NCBI RefSeq assembly: GCF_000264315.1
Contig: NZ_AJXU01000004.1
Location: 1 to 35,462 of the forward strand
Length of the DNA stretch: 35,462 nt
Direction: 5' to 3'
DNA from: Rhodanobacter fulvus Jip2
GTDB lineage: Bacteria; Pseudomonadota; Gammaproteobacteria; Xanthomonadales; Rhodanobacteraceae
Below are positions 8,992-17,332 of the stretch, piece after piece. Both the position numbers and the translations under genes were made by a program. The notes below the pieces were generated by a model, which ran no database searches, had not been told where the DNA came from, and saw only the letters and a list, made by a program, of their open reading frames with translations. The first letter of the stretch is position 1. Each line of letters starts with the position of its first letter.

Positions 8992-9816
8992 ATGACCGAT
9001 CTTCACGCGGCAGCCAAACGCTGCCTGGATGCCACCGAACCGGCCGAGAAACTGCGGCTTACCCACGCCACGTGGGAAGCGTTTCTCGCCGGCGACCTGC
9101 AGCCTGATGCGGCATCGCCCGCACCCGATCCGATCACCGCCCCCGGCCGGCCTGCGAAACCCGTGTTGGTAAACGCGCGCCAGTTGCCGCAACGCGGCCT
9201 GGGCAGTGAGGCGGGCCGCGCGGCGCTGGTGCATGCCGTGGCGCACATCGAGTTCAACGCAATCAACCTGGCCTGGGACGCCGTCTATCGTTTCCGCGGC
9301 ATGCCGGCCGCGTACTACCGCGACTGGGCCAGCTGCGCCCATGACGAGGCGCGCCATTTCGCGATGCTGGCCGAGCGGTTGCAGGAGCTTGGCCACGCCT
9401 ACGGCGATTTCGACGCCCACGACGGCCTGTGGCAGATGGCCGAAAAAACCGCGCACGACGACACCGCCCGCATGGGCCTGGTGCCGCGTGTGCTGGAAGC
9501 GCGCGGGCTGGACGTCACCCCCGGCATGATCGAACGCCTGCGTCAGTTGGGCGACACCCGCACGGTGGCGATCCTGGAGGTGATCCTGCGTGAGGAAGTC
9601 GCCCACGTTGCCGCGGGCACGCGCTGGTATCGCCACTGCTGCCAGCGCGACGGCATCGAACCGATCGCCCATTTCTTCGCGCTGATCCGCGACTACATGG
9701 GCGTCAACCTGCGCGGTCCGTTCAACCGGCCCGCGCGGCTGGAGTCGGGCTTTGTGGAAGAAGAACTGGATCGGCTGGCGGCGTTGGCTGCAGAGGTTGC
9801 TGCGCCAGCGCCCTGA
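8992..9816 (+). CDS. DUF455 ferritin-like domain protein
   Basis: A 274-residue protein of the DUF455 family. It is a predicted four-helix ferritin-like di-metal protein with paired metal ligands: H85/E87 in AHIEFNAINLAWD, E119/H122 in DEARHFAML, and E202/H205 in REEVAHVAAG. The N-terminal 80 residues include a Pro-rich linker and the family stretch PGRPAKPVLVNARQLPQRGLGS. The biochemical function is unknown; the ligand set suggests a di-iron oxidase or oxygenase. The gene starts 28 nt after purF on the same strand with no clear ribosome site, so it is probably the last gene of the folC-purF transcript. It is followed immediately by a terminator. Confidence 0.85.
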   Translation: MTDLHAAAKRCLDATEPAEKLRLTHATWEAFLAGDLQPDAASPAPDPITAPGRPAKPVLVNARQLPQRGLGSEAGRAALVHAVAHIEFNAINLAWDAVYRFRGMPAAYYRDWASCAHDEARHFAMLAERLQELGHAYGDFDAHDGLWQMAEKTAHDDTARMGLVPRVLEARGLDVTPGMIERLRQLGDTRTVAILEVILREEVAHVAAGTRWYRHCCQRDGIEPIAHFFALIRDYMGVNLRGPFNRPARLESGFVEEELDRLAALAAEVAAPAP

Positions 9817-9838
9817 GCCGTGCCGATGGCTTTCTTGC

Positions 9839-9874
9839 CGCCATCCAGCGTCCATCTGCGGGTGGCGTTTTTTT
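9839..9874 (+). terminator. Rho-independent terminator after the folC-purF-DUF455 block
   Basis: CGCCATCC (9839-9846) pairs with GGGTGGCG (9860-9867): eight pairs, one of them G-U, around a 13-nt loop. A run of seven T follows. It lies 23 nt after the DUF455 stop codon. Confidence 0.8.
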
Positions 9875-10280
9875 CAGAACATGTTGCGACACCTGGTGAC
9901 CGATTAAGGCAGTTTTTGCCTTGAAGCGCCTTGCCCGCGGAGGGCTTCAGACACCCCGCCGGAGGGAGAAATCAGTGCTGCGGCAAACGCTCGCGCCGGT
10001 GGGACTGAACGTGGCGAGCCCCTGCCGCATGTGAAGGCCGCGTGAAAGCCGTCCTTAAAGTCGCTAACATAACCTCTGCGGTGAACGGTGTGATCGGATT
10101 ATCACTACGAGATATCCGCGTGGCACGCCTGTTGCTTCCACGAAATTAGGGGTTTCGCCGCGCCGTCCGGTTCTCCGACCCGCGTGTCAGAAAAACCATC
10201 GATCGTTTCCTTGCGTAAGCAAGCCACAGCCACCTCCGGGCGGGCGTGACTGCGCGTCTTCATAAAATCAGGGCTCAAAC
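9875..10280 (+). other. Autotransporter upstream/leader region without a gene
   Basis: About 400 bp with no supported gene. It holds a small hairpin AAGGCA / TGCCTT near 9905-9921, and a dyad GTGAT-N6-ATCAC at 10090-10105. A strong sigma-54 promoter match lies at 10121-10136. The rest is a leader of about 130 nt before the autotransporter ATG at 10281. The sequence at 10121-10280 is less GC-rich than the flanking genes. Confidence 0.6.
10121..10136 (+). promoter_or_regulatory. Sigma-54 (RpoN) -24/-12 promoter for the autotransporter
   Basis: TGGCACG-CCTG-TTGCT fits the sigma-54 consensus (TGGCACG-N4-TTGCW) at every defined position. The invariant GG (10122-10123) and GC (10134-10135) are separated by exactly 10 bp. 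Transcription would start near 10147, giving a leader of about 134 nt. The dyad GTGAT-N6-ATCAC ends 16 bp upstream of the -24 element. It is close for a classical enhancer site and might bind another regulator. Confidence 0.85.
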
Positions 10281-13200
10281 ATGAATCGCATTTTTCGTAT
10301 CGTCTGGAATCGCGCGCTGGGGCAGATGGTTGTCGCATCCGAGTTGTGCCGCAGTCGAAGCAAGGCAGGGCGCGCCAGCGGACAAGGCTCAAAAGCGTCG
10401 AGGAAGATGGGGTTGGCGCGGTTGGGCGCAGGCGTTGTGCTGGGCTTGGCGACCGCCTCTGCGGGCTACGCCCACACGATCACCATCGGCTATTCGAACT
10501 CGGGCGATTACGCGCTGACCTTCTGGTACGGCACCTATCACGACACCCATTTTCCCGAAGGTGCACTGATGCTCTCGGGCCCCATGGGTACGACGACCAC
10601 CGACTTCACGCTGTATACCCAAATCCGGCCCGACGGGCTGGTCGATGGCGACACGAACTTCTGGTCTGACGGTACTTCATTGGTTGGGTATGACACCTAC
10701 GGCTCGCCCGTGCTTACGTGGCAAGGCATGGAGTTCACGGGACTGATTCCCGGGACCTATACCTTCACCTATGTCCCCATCCCCGTCCCCACGCAGGACT
10801 GGCATCCGATCGACGACGTGATCCTGTCGAGCTCGGTGACCGTGATCACGGCGGACTTGCTCGCCAGCGTTCCTCGCATCGAAGTAGGCGACGTGATCGA
10901 CGAAACCTCGCTGGACCCCAGCAAGCCGATCATTTTCGATGGCGGCACCTTGCAGCCGAGCACCACCACGACGCTTGACCAGATCGTCAGCGTGGCCAGT
11001 GGCGGCGGCACCATCGACACCGACGCGGGCAAGGACTTGACCCTGACGGGGGACATCGACGGGCGCGGCCTGCTGACCAAGACCGGCGATGGCACCCTCA
11101 CCATCGAAGGAAACAACACCAGCGTGGGCGGGCTTGCCATCAACGGCGGTGTGGTCAGTGTCGGTTCCGACAGCGCACTGGGCGATCCATCCGCGGAGCT
11201 GAGTTTCGACGGTGGCACGCTGAACACCACCGCAGATATCGACAATGGCCGCGACATCACTCTCAATGCCGGCGGCGGCACCTTCGACACGGATGCCGGT
11301 ACCACGCTGACCAACAGCGGCACCATCAGCGGCACCGGCGGCTTGACGAAGGAAGGCGAAGGTACCCTGGAACTGACCGGCGACAACAGCTACACCGGTG
11401 GCACCACGGTCAACGGCGGCACGCTGCGGGGCGACACCGACAGCCTGCAGGGCGACATCGCCAACAACGCCACGGTCGCCTTCGACCAGGCCACCGACGG
11501 CACCTATGCCGGCGACATGAGCGGCAGCGGCAACCTGGTCAAGGACGGCACTGGCACGGTGACCCTGACCGGCGACAACAGCTACACCGGCGGCACCACG
11601 GTCAACGGCGGCACACTGCGGGGCGACACCGACAGCCTGCAGGGCGACATCGCCAACAACGCCACGGTGGCCTTCGACCAGGCCGCCGACGGCACCTATG
11701 CCGGCGACATGAGCGGCAGCGGCAACCTGGTCAAGGACGGCACCGGCACGGTGACCCTGACCGGCGACAACAGCTACGCGGGCGGTACGACCGTCAACGG
11801 CGGCACGCTGCAGATCGACAGCGACGGCAACCTGGGTGCCACCGGCGGCGACATCACCCTCGATGGCGGCACGCTGCGTACCACCGCCGACATCACCACC
11901 GCCCGCGACATCACCGTCGATGCGGGCAACGGCACCATCGCCAGCGATACCGGCACCACCTTGACCAGCACGGGTGCGGTCAGCGGCAGCGGCAGCTTGG
12001 TGAAGGATGGCGACGGCGCGCTGGTGCTGGACGGCGTCGCCTCGCAGACGGGCGGCACGGTCGTCAACGACGGCACCCTGGTGCTCAACGGCGACAACAC
12101 CTACACCGGCGGCACCACGCTCAACGGCGGCACACTGCAGGTCGGCAGTGACAGCAACCTGGGCGATGCCAGCAGCGACCTGACCTTCAACGGCGGCACG
12201 CTGCACACCACCGGCGACATCAGCACCGCGCGCGACATCACGCTGGATGCCGGCAACGGCACCATCACGGGTGATGCCGGCACCACCTTGACCAGCACGG
12301 GCGCGGTAACCGGCAGCGGCAATCTGGTGAAAGATGGCGAGGGTACGCTGGTCGTGGACGGCACCGCGTCGCAAAACGGCGCCACCATCGTCAACGACGG
12401 CACATTGGTGCTCAACGGCCACAACAGCTACAAGGGCGGCACCATCCTCAATGGCGGCACGCTGCAGATCGCCAACGACGGCAATCTGGGGGATACGGAC
12501 GCCGATCTCACGTTCAACGGTGGCACGTTGCATACCACCGATGACATCACCATGTATCACGACATCAAATTGAATACGGGCAACGGAACCCTCGCGAGCG
12601 ATGCCGGCACCAAGGTGACCAGCTATGGCGACATCACCGGCACGGGGAGCCTGACGAAAGCCGGCGATGGCACGCTGGTGTTGGCCGGTGACGGTGCCTT
12701 CAGTGGCGGCCTGAATATCGACGCAGGCAGCGTGCAGGCCTCTGATGGCTCCAACCTTGGCTCGGGCACGATCAGCCTCGGTAATGCTTCCCTGCAGGCC
12801 ACCGATAACCTGAGCATCGCCAACGCGGTGGTGCTGGTTGGTGCCGACTCGACCATCGACACTCAGGCGAACGACGTGGTCATCAGCGGCTCGATGGGGG
12901 GCATTGGCGACTTGAACAAGGTCGGTTCGGGCACGCTGACCCTGGCGGGCACCAATACCTATACCGGCGTCACCGCCATCGACGATGGCACCCTGGCATT
13001 GAGCGGTGCCGGCAGCGTGGCCTCGTCCAGCAAGGTCGTCAACAACGGCACGCTGGACATCTCGGCGGCGACCGCCGGCGCCAGTGTCAAGGCGCTGACC
13101 GGTTCGGGCGAAGTGCAATTGGGCGACAAGGCGCTGACCCTGACCGACGCCTCGGGCGATTTCGGCGGCACCATCGCCGGCACCGGCTCGGTCGTCGTCG

Positions 13201-15680
13201 ATCACGGCATCCAGGGCCTGAGCGGCAGCAATACGTTCTCGGGCGGCCTGCAGGTCAACGGCGGCACCGTGCAGGCGTCGTCGGACGCGAACCTGGGCAG
13301 CGGCACGGTCACCATCGGCGCCAATGGCACGTTGCAGAGCACAGGCAGTTTCACTTCAGACAACGCGTTCGTGCTGAAGGGCGCCGGCTCGACCATCGAC
13401 ACCCACGGCAGCGACGTGGTGCTGTCCGGCCAGGTCTCCGGCGCCGGCACACTGAACAAGGTCGGCGACGGCACGCTGACGCTGACCGGCAACAACAGCC
13501 AGAACGGCATCCACGTAAAAGGCGGCACGCTGGCGTTCGATGGCGACGCCGCCCTGGGCGCCAGCACCGGCGTGATAACCATCGAGGATGACACCACGCT
13601 GCGCTCGCTGTCCGACGTGGACATCACGCATGCGATCTACGTCAACGACACCCGATCGGCGGTGTTCGACACCGGCGGCCATGCGGTCACCGTGTCGGGC
13701 AACATCGATGGCGCCGGCATCGTGCAGAAGCTGGGCTCCGGCGTGCTGACGCTTTCGGGCAACAACAGCCAGGTGCTGATGGAGGTGAAGGGCGGCTCCA
13801 TCGCGGTGGCGTCGCAGAGTGCGGCCGGTGCGGCGGGCGGCGACATCTACATCGGCACCGACGGCAACTTCAGCACGTTGTTCGGCGGAACGATCACGCA
13901 GAAGGTGCACGTCACCGGCGAGAACGCGCACTTCAACACCAACGGCCATGACGTGGTCCTCACCGGCACCGTCGACGGCAATGCGTGCTTCATCAAGAGC
14001 GGCGAGGGGCGCCTGGACCTGCGTGGCGGCGGCTCCAACGCCATCGGCGCCTGCGTCAAGCAGGGCGATCTGGCCTTCAACAGCACCTTCACCGGCAAGG
14101 TCTGGGTGTACGAGGGCGCCGTCGCCAGCGGTTCGGGCCGGATCGAGGGCGACGTGGACGTGAAGGGCACGCTGTCGCCGGGCAATTCGCCGGGCCACCT
14201 GCAGGTGGCGGGCAGCGTCAAGCAGCAGGACGGCAGCCGCCTGCTGGTGGATGTGGACGGGCGCACGGCGGGCATCGGCGCCGGCCATTTCGACACGCTT
14301 GAACTGGTCGGTGCGCAAAGCGTCTACACCGCCGGCGGCACGCTGGTGCCGAGGCTTCGCGATATCACGGGCGATGCCAGCAACACCTTCGTGCCCGAGA
14401 TCGGCGACACCTTCCATGTCGTGCATGCCGAAGGCGGCGTGGAGGGTGAGTACGCCTCGGTGGCGCCAGCCAGCGACGGCCTGCCGGACAACGCGCGGTT
14501 CGACGTGCGCTACACCGCCGACGACGTGATCCTGGCGGTCACGCCCGACAGCTACAGCCAGCTGCTGGCCGCGTACAGCACGTCCAACGCGGCCTCCGTC
14601 GGCGCGGCGGTCGACGGGGTACGTGGCGCGGCGGGTGCCCGCGTGTCGTCGACCGACCGGCTGCAGGACGAACTGCTCGGCATGGATGCGGACCAGCTTT
14701 CGCACACCTTCCAGCAGTTGGGTGGCGAGGTGCACGCCGATCTCATGAACGCGGTGATGCAGTCGGGTTACCGCCTGCAATCCACGGTCAGGCAGCGCAT
14801 GGCCAGCCCGATGAACGGCGACGTGGCAGCCGCGGATGGCGCGCCGCGGTCGGAGCTGGGCGACCACTTCTGGACCACCACGATCCACGCCAACGGCCGC
14901 ATCGACGACACGTCGGCCGCGCAGGGCTACGGCTTCAACAACAACACGCTGGTGGTAGGCCTGGACAACGCGTTCTCCGAAAACCTGACCGCTGGCGGCG
15001 GCGTGGCGTACAGCCGCGACGCGGTGTACGCGGGCTGGCTGGGCGAGGGCAAGCAGTCGAGCTACCAGGCGTTTGCCTATGGCGTGTGGCAGTCCGGCGG
15101 CAACTACGTCAACGGCATCGTGGGCTATTCCAACGACGACTACACGATCGACCGCTCGGTGGATCTGTCCAGCGGCACAGCTCAGCTTTCGTCCGATCCG
15201 CGGGGCCACTCCGTTTCGGTCGATATCGAAGCGGGCCGGCGGTTCGATGCCGGTGCATGGGCGATCACCCCGGCCGTGGGCCTGAGCAGCCAGAACGTCC
15301 ATCGCGGCGGCGTACAGGAACACGGCGCACCGCAGGCCGCGCTGGACATGTCGTCCAGCGACATCGCCTCGCTGCGCGCACGCCTCGGCGGGCGCATCAG
15401 CACCAGCTTCGGCTGGCGCGGCTGGGAGATCAGCCCTCACCTGGACGTGTTCGCGGTGCATCAGATGGGCGACACGTCGGCCGTCGTCAACTCGCGCCTC
15501 AGCAGCACCGGCTCGTTCCGCACGACGGCGTCGGCGGCGGGTCGCGATGGGGTGCAGGTGGGTGCGGGCGTGGTGGCGAAAGTGTCGAACAATGCCACGC
15601 TCTACGTGGACTACCAGTCCGACAACTGGAGTCATGCAACGTCGCACGAGTTCAAGGCCGGCGTGCGCATCGCGTTCTGA
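10281..15680 (+). CDS. Type Va autotransporter with extended signal peptide and tandem passenger repeats
   Basis: A 1799-residue secreted/outer-membrane protein. Residues 1-25 (MNRIFRIVWNRALGQMVVAS) are an extended signal peptide region. A second hydrophobic stretch (about 44-64) ends at a likely signal peptidase I site after Ala64. Residues 65-200 form a unique N-terminal domain (HTITIGYSNSGDYALTFWYG...). From about 215 to 1380 there are many passenger repeats of the type GSGNLVKDGTGTVTLTGDNSYTGGT, predicting a right-handed beta-helix. Two 64-residue and three 109-residue units are nearly identical. A Cys pair (C1236, C1258) is unusual in autotransporter passengers. A conserved linker (LSHTFQQLGGEVHADLMNA) leads into a beta-barrel of about 1527-1799 that ends in Phe. 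No protease or lipase motif was seen, so adhesion or biofilm is the likeliest role. It is preceded by a sigma-54 promoter. Confidence 0.93.
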   Translation: MNRIFRIVWNRALGQMVVASELCRSRSKAGRASGQGSKASRKMGLARLGAGVVLGLATASAGYAHTITIGYSNSGDYALTFWYGTYHDTHFPEGALMLSGPMGTTTTDFTLYTQIRPDGLVDGDTNFWSDGTSLVGYDTYGSPVLTWQGMEFTGLIPGTYTFTYVPIPVPTQDWHPIDDVILSSSVTVITADLLASVPRIEVGDVIDETSLDPSKPIIFDGGTLQPSTTTTLDQIVSVASGGGTIDTDAGKDLTLTGDIDGRGLLTKTGDGTLTIEGNNTSVGGLAINGGVVSVGSDSALGDPSAELSFDGGTLNTTADIDNGRDITLNAGGGTFDTDAGTTLTNSGTISGTGGLTKEGEGTLELTGDNSYTGGTTVNGGTLRGDTDSLQGDIANNATVAFDQATDGTYAGDMSGSGNLVKDGTGTVTLTGDNSYTGGTTVNGGTLRGDTDSLQGDIANNATVAFDQAADGTYAGDMSGSGNLVKDGTGTVTLTGDNSYAGGTTVNGGTLQIDSDGNLGATGGDITLDGGTLRTTADITTARDITVDAGNGTIASDTGTTLTSTGAVSGSGSLVKDGDGALVLDGVASQTGGTVVNDGTLVLNGDNTYTGGTTLNGGTLQVGSDSNLGDASSDLTFNGGTLHTTGDISTARDITLDAGNGTITGDAGTTLTSTGAVTGSGNLVKDGEGTLVVDGTASQNGATIVNDGTLVLNGHNSYKGGTILNGGTLQIANDGNLGDTDADLTFNGGTLHTTDDITMYHDIKLNTGNGTLASDAGTKVTSYGDITGTGSLTKAGDGTLVLAGDGAFSGGLNIDAGSVQASDGSNLGSGTISLGNASLQATDNLSIANAVVLVGADSTIDTQANDVVISGSMGGIGDLNKVGSGTLTLAGTNTYTGVTAIDDGTLALSGAGSVASSSKVVNNGTLDISAATAGASVKALTGSGEVQLGDKALTLTDASGDFGGTIAGTGSVVVDHGIQGLSGSNTFSGGLQVNGGTVQASSDANLGSGTVTIGANGTLQSTGSFTSDNAFVLKGAGSTIDTHGSDVVLSGQVSGAGTLNKVGDGTLTLTGNNSQNGIHVKGGTLAFDGDAALGASTGVITIEDDTTLRSLSDVDITHAIYVNDTRSAVFDTGGHAVTVSGNIDGAGIVQKLGSGVLTLSGNNSQVLMEVKGGSIAVASQSAAGAAGGDIYIGTDGNFSTLFGGTITQKVHVTGENAHFNTNGHDVVLTGTVDGNACFIKSGEGRLDLRGGGSNAIGACVKQGDLAFNSTFTGKVWVYEGAVASGSGRIEGDVDVKGTLSPGNSPGHLQVAGSVKQQDGSRLLVDVDGRTAGIGAGHFDTLELVGAQSVYTAGGTLVPRLRDITGDASNTFVPEIGDTFHVVHAEGGVEGEYASVAPASDGLPDNARFDVRYTADDVILAVTPDSYSQLLAAYSTSNAASVGAAVDGVRGAAGARVSSTDRLQDELLGMDADQLSHTFQQLGGEVHADLMNAVMQSGYRLQSTVRQRMASPMNGDVAAADGAPRSELGDHFWTTTIHANGRIDDTSAAQGYGFNNNTLVVGLDNAFSENLTAGGGVAYSRDAVYAGWLGEGKQSSYQAFAYGVWQSGGNYVNGIVGYSNDDYTIDRSVDLSSGTAQLSSDPRGHSVSVDIEAGRRFDAGAWAITPAVGLSSQNVHRGGVQEHGAPQAALDMSSSDIASLRARLGGRISTSFGWRGWEISPHLDVFAVHQMGDTSAVVNSRLSSTGSFRTTASAAGRDGVQVGAGVVAKVSNNATLYVDYQSDNWSHATSHEFKAGVRIAF
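11373..11756 (+). repeat. Two tandem 192-bp repeats within the autotransporter gene
   Basis: The unit starting CTGACCGGCGACAACAGC recurs at 11373, 11565 and 11757 with an exact 192-bp period (64 codons). The first two units are nearly identical in DNA; the third diverges after about 50 bp. The encoded unit contains DSLQGDIANNATVAFDQA. Such identity suggests recent duplication or gene conversion. Confidence 0.9.
11808..12788 (+). repeat. Three tandem 327-bp repeats within the autotransporter gene
   Basis: The landmark CTGCAGRTC recurs at 11808, 12135 and 12462, an exact period of 327 bp (109 codons). Each unit encodes GGTLQ...NLG..., DITTARDIT-type, TGTTLTSTGAV-type and NDGTLVLNG-type segments, diverging progressively to the right. 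The period is in frame, so copy-number change would keep the gene open. Confidence 0.85.
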
Positions 15681-15688
15681 TGGATGCT

Positions 15689-15715
15689 GCGGGCTCCGGC
15701 AGAACCGGAGCCCGC
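15689..15715 (+). other. Strong hairpin downstream of the autotransporter
   Basis: A perfect 11-bp stem GCGGGCTCCGG / CCGGAGCCCGC encloses a 5-nt loop, starting 8 nt after the stop codon. No T-run follows (GGTGCTTG), so it is more likely a 3'-end stabiliser than a complete intrinsic terminator. Confidence 0.6.
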
Positions 15716-15741
15716 GGTGCTTGACGGCCAAAGGACACCCC

Positions 15742-15767
15742 AAAAAAAACCGGCCAGAAGGCCGGTT
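15742..15767 (-). terminator. Left half of the split bidirectional terminator / left target-site duplication
   Basis: A run of eight A (15742-15749) overlaps AACCGGCCAGAAGGCCGGTT (15748-15767). Read on the minus strand this is a GC stem-loop followed by a U-run, so it would terminate leftward transcripts such as the transposase mRNA. On the plus strand it lacks its T-run because the insertion element starts at 15768. The same 20-bp core recurs in direct orientation at 17333-17352. Confidence 0.75.
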
Positions 15768-15780
15768 CAGACTGCTGACG

Positions 15781-15811
15781 AACCCCACGTTTTTCGGAAC
15801 GCGGGGTTTTT
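15781..15811 (+). terminator. Inward-facing terminator at the left end of the IS
   Basis: AACCCCACGT (15781-15790) pairs with ACGCGGGGTT (15799-15808) with one mismatch around an 8-nt loop. It is followed by a run of five T (15807-15811). It would stop plus-strand read-through from the autotransporter before it becomes antisense to the transposase gene. It probably now serves as the effective autotransporter terminator. Confidence 0.65.
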
Positions 15812-15839
15812 CATTCAGGCCGGGAGAACGTCGCGGCGA

Positions 15840-17279
15840 TCATCGTGGACAGGCGCCGCGAAGCGGGAATGGCGGTGCCATGGCGCTGAGGCGTGTCTGG
15901 AGGCACGCCAGGCGCGCAAAAAGGGCACGTAAACGCGCTCGCAGCAGGGCGATCTTCTTGATGTTTTGTGCCGCGGCGGCCAGCAGGCATTGCTCGGCTA
16001 CCCGGCGCAAGCCACGCATGCGGGCATAGCGGTGTCCATGGAGCTGCTTGGCGTCGGCAAAGCTGCGCTCGACCGTCTCCTTGCGTCGCGCGTATACGCG
16101 CTTGCCCCAAGCGATCAGGCGGCGGGCGTCGACCCGCTCCTTGGCCTCTTCCCATACGTGGCGGACGACCACTTTGGTGGCATTGGCACTGGCCGTGCAG
16201 CGGTGGCGCAGGGGGCAGGCGCGGCATTGGGCAGGATCGGATTTGTATTCCCGGTAGCCGACCCGGTTGGTGGTGCGGTAAGCCAGCGTTTGGCCGTTCG
16301 GACACACGTAGACGTCCCGATCCGGGTCGTAGCGATACTCGCGCTTATAGAAGGTGCCGGGCTTGTGGTTGGGCGTGCGGTAACCCATCACGCCCAGCAC
16401 ACCGCGCTCCTCCAGGCCATGACATACCGCCGGGGTGAAGTAGCCGGCGTCCAGGCCGACCGCCTCGACGTCCAGCCCGAAGCGCTCGCGCTGGCGATCC
16501 AGACGCGCCAGGTAAGGCTGGCTGTCATGCACATTGCCCGCCGTCACGTGTGTGTCGGTGATGATCGCGTGCTTGGCATCGACCGTGCGGTGGTCCAGGT
16601 AGAAGAAACCCTTGGGTTTCTCGTCGCGCACCATGTAGCCGCTGTCCGGGTCGGTCCGGCTGACCTTGGTCGGCTTGGTCGGTGGCGGCGTGTCGCTGTC
16701 CCGCTGGAGGGCTTTCTTGCCGTGCGCCTGGCGATCGGCATCGACTGCCGCGTCCAGCGCCTGAAGGTAGGCCGATGGCGTCTGCTCGACCTCCATCAGA
16801 TCGAACTTCTTCTTGTTGGCGTTGGCCTTCAGGTGCGTGCTGTCCGTGTACAACACGCGCCCACCGACCAGCCCATGCCCCATGGCCTGCTGCACGATCG
16901 CATCGAAGATGCCCTGGTAAACCGTCGTATCCGTGAAGCGTCGACGCCGGTTCTGCGAAAACGTCGAGGCGTCGGGCACCTTGCCGGTCAGGCGGAACCC
17001 GGCAAACCAGCGGTAAGCCACGTTGACCTGGACGTCGCGCATCAATTGGCGCTCGCTGCGGATGCCGAACAGGTAGCCGATGAACAGCAGTTTGAACATC
17101 ACTACCGGATCCAGCGCCGGGCGGCCGTTGTCGGCGCAGTACAAGTGCGCCACCTCGCCTCGGATGAACTCGAAGTCCACCGTTGCGGCAATCTTGCGCA
17201 ACAGATGGTCTGCAGGCACCAGCATGTCCAGCGTCACCATTTCCAGGTGTTGCTGCGTGGGAGTCGGGTCTTTGAGCAT
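15840..17279 (-). CDS. IS1182-family DDE transposase
   Basis: A 479-residue transposase. The N-terminal DUF772-like region includes RPALDPVVMFKLLFIGYLFGIRSERQL. The DDE catalytic residues are probably D146 (LYTDSTHLKAN), D277 (VGLDAGYFT) and E404 (RKETVERSFADAKQLHGHRYARMRG). A Cys cluster (C326, C352, C355, C361) suggests a zinc-binding insertion before the last catalytic residue. The length is normal for the family and no frameshift or stop is seen, so it is probably active. The ATG at 17279 has only a weak ribosome site (TGGG). No promoter is evident inside the element. The last 20 or so residues, up to the stop at 15840, do not look family-conserved. Confidence 0.92.
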   Translation of the reverse strand: MLKDPTPTQQHLEMVTLDMLVPADHLLRKIAATVDFEFIRGEVAHLYCADNGRPALDPVVMFKLLFIGYLFGIRSERQLMRDVQVNVAYRWFAGFRLTGKVPDASTFSQNRRRRFTDTTVYQGIFDAIVQQAMGHGLVGGRVLYTDSTHLKANANKKKFDLMEVEQTPSAYLQALDAAVDADRQAHGKKALQRDSDTPPPTKPTKVSRTDPDSGYMVRDEKPKGFFYLDHRTVDAKHAIITDTHVTAGNVHDSQPYLARLDRQRERFGLDVEAVGLDAGYFTPAVCHGLEERGVLGVMGYRTPNHKPGTFYKREYRYDPDRDVYVCPNGQTLAYRTTNRVGYREYKSDPAQCRACPLRHRCTASANATKVVVRHVWEEAKERVDARRLIAWGKRVYARRKETVERSFADAKQLHGHRYARMRGLRRVAEQCLLAAAAQNIKKIALLRARLRALFARLACLQTRLSAMAPPFPLRGACPR

Positions 17280-17294
17280 GGACCCATTAAAACG

Positions 17295-17322
17295 ACAAAC
17301 CCTGGCAGAGGCCAGAGTTTGT
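17295..17322 (-). terminator. Inward-facing hairpin at the right end of the IS
   Basis: ACAAACCCTGGC (17295-17306) pairs with GCCAGAGTTTGT (17311-17322) with one mismatch and a 4-nt loop. On the minus strand it is followed by CGTTTTA, a weak U-tract, 15 nt before the transposase ATG. It would damp external transcription (for example from tRNA-Val) entering the transposase gene. Confidence 0.5.
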
Positions 17323-17332
17323 CAGCAGTCTG

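Larger units (their letters stand above)
15768..17332 (-). mobile_element. IS1182-family insertion sequence
   Basis: About 1565 bp, bounded by perfect 12-bp inverted repeats CAGACTGCTGAC (15768-15779) and GTCAGCAGTCTG (17321-17332). It carries a single transposase gene on the minus strand. Outside the inverted repeats the 20-bp sequence AACCGGCCAGAAGGCCGGTT occurs in direct orientation on both sides, as expected of a target-site duplication. Inside each end lies a hairpin (15781-15811 and 17295-17322) that would block transcription entering from outside. The open, full-length transposase suggests a recent or intact insertion. Confidence 0.88.

Noticed and set aside
10089..10106. A CRP/Clp-type site TGTGA-N8-TCACT upstream of the autotransporter
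   Set aside because: The spacer is 8 instead of 6 bp and the right half-site is imperfect; it is described only as a dyad.
11373..12788. Regular repeats as a CRISPR array
   Set aside because: Repeat periods of 192 and 327 bp are in frame and encode beta-helix units; there are no spacers or cas genes.
10677..15788. Very long open frames on the minus strand opposite the autotransporter (842 and 810 codons)
   Set aside because: They mirror the repeats of the plus-strand gene, show no domain, and arise from high GC and repetitive codons.
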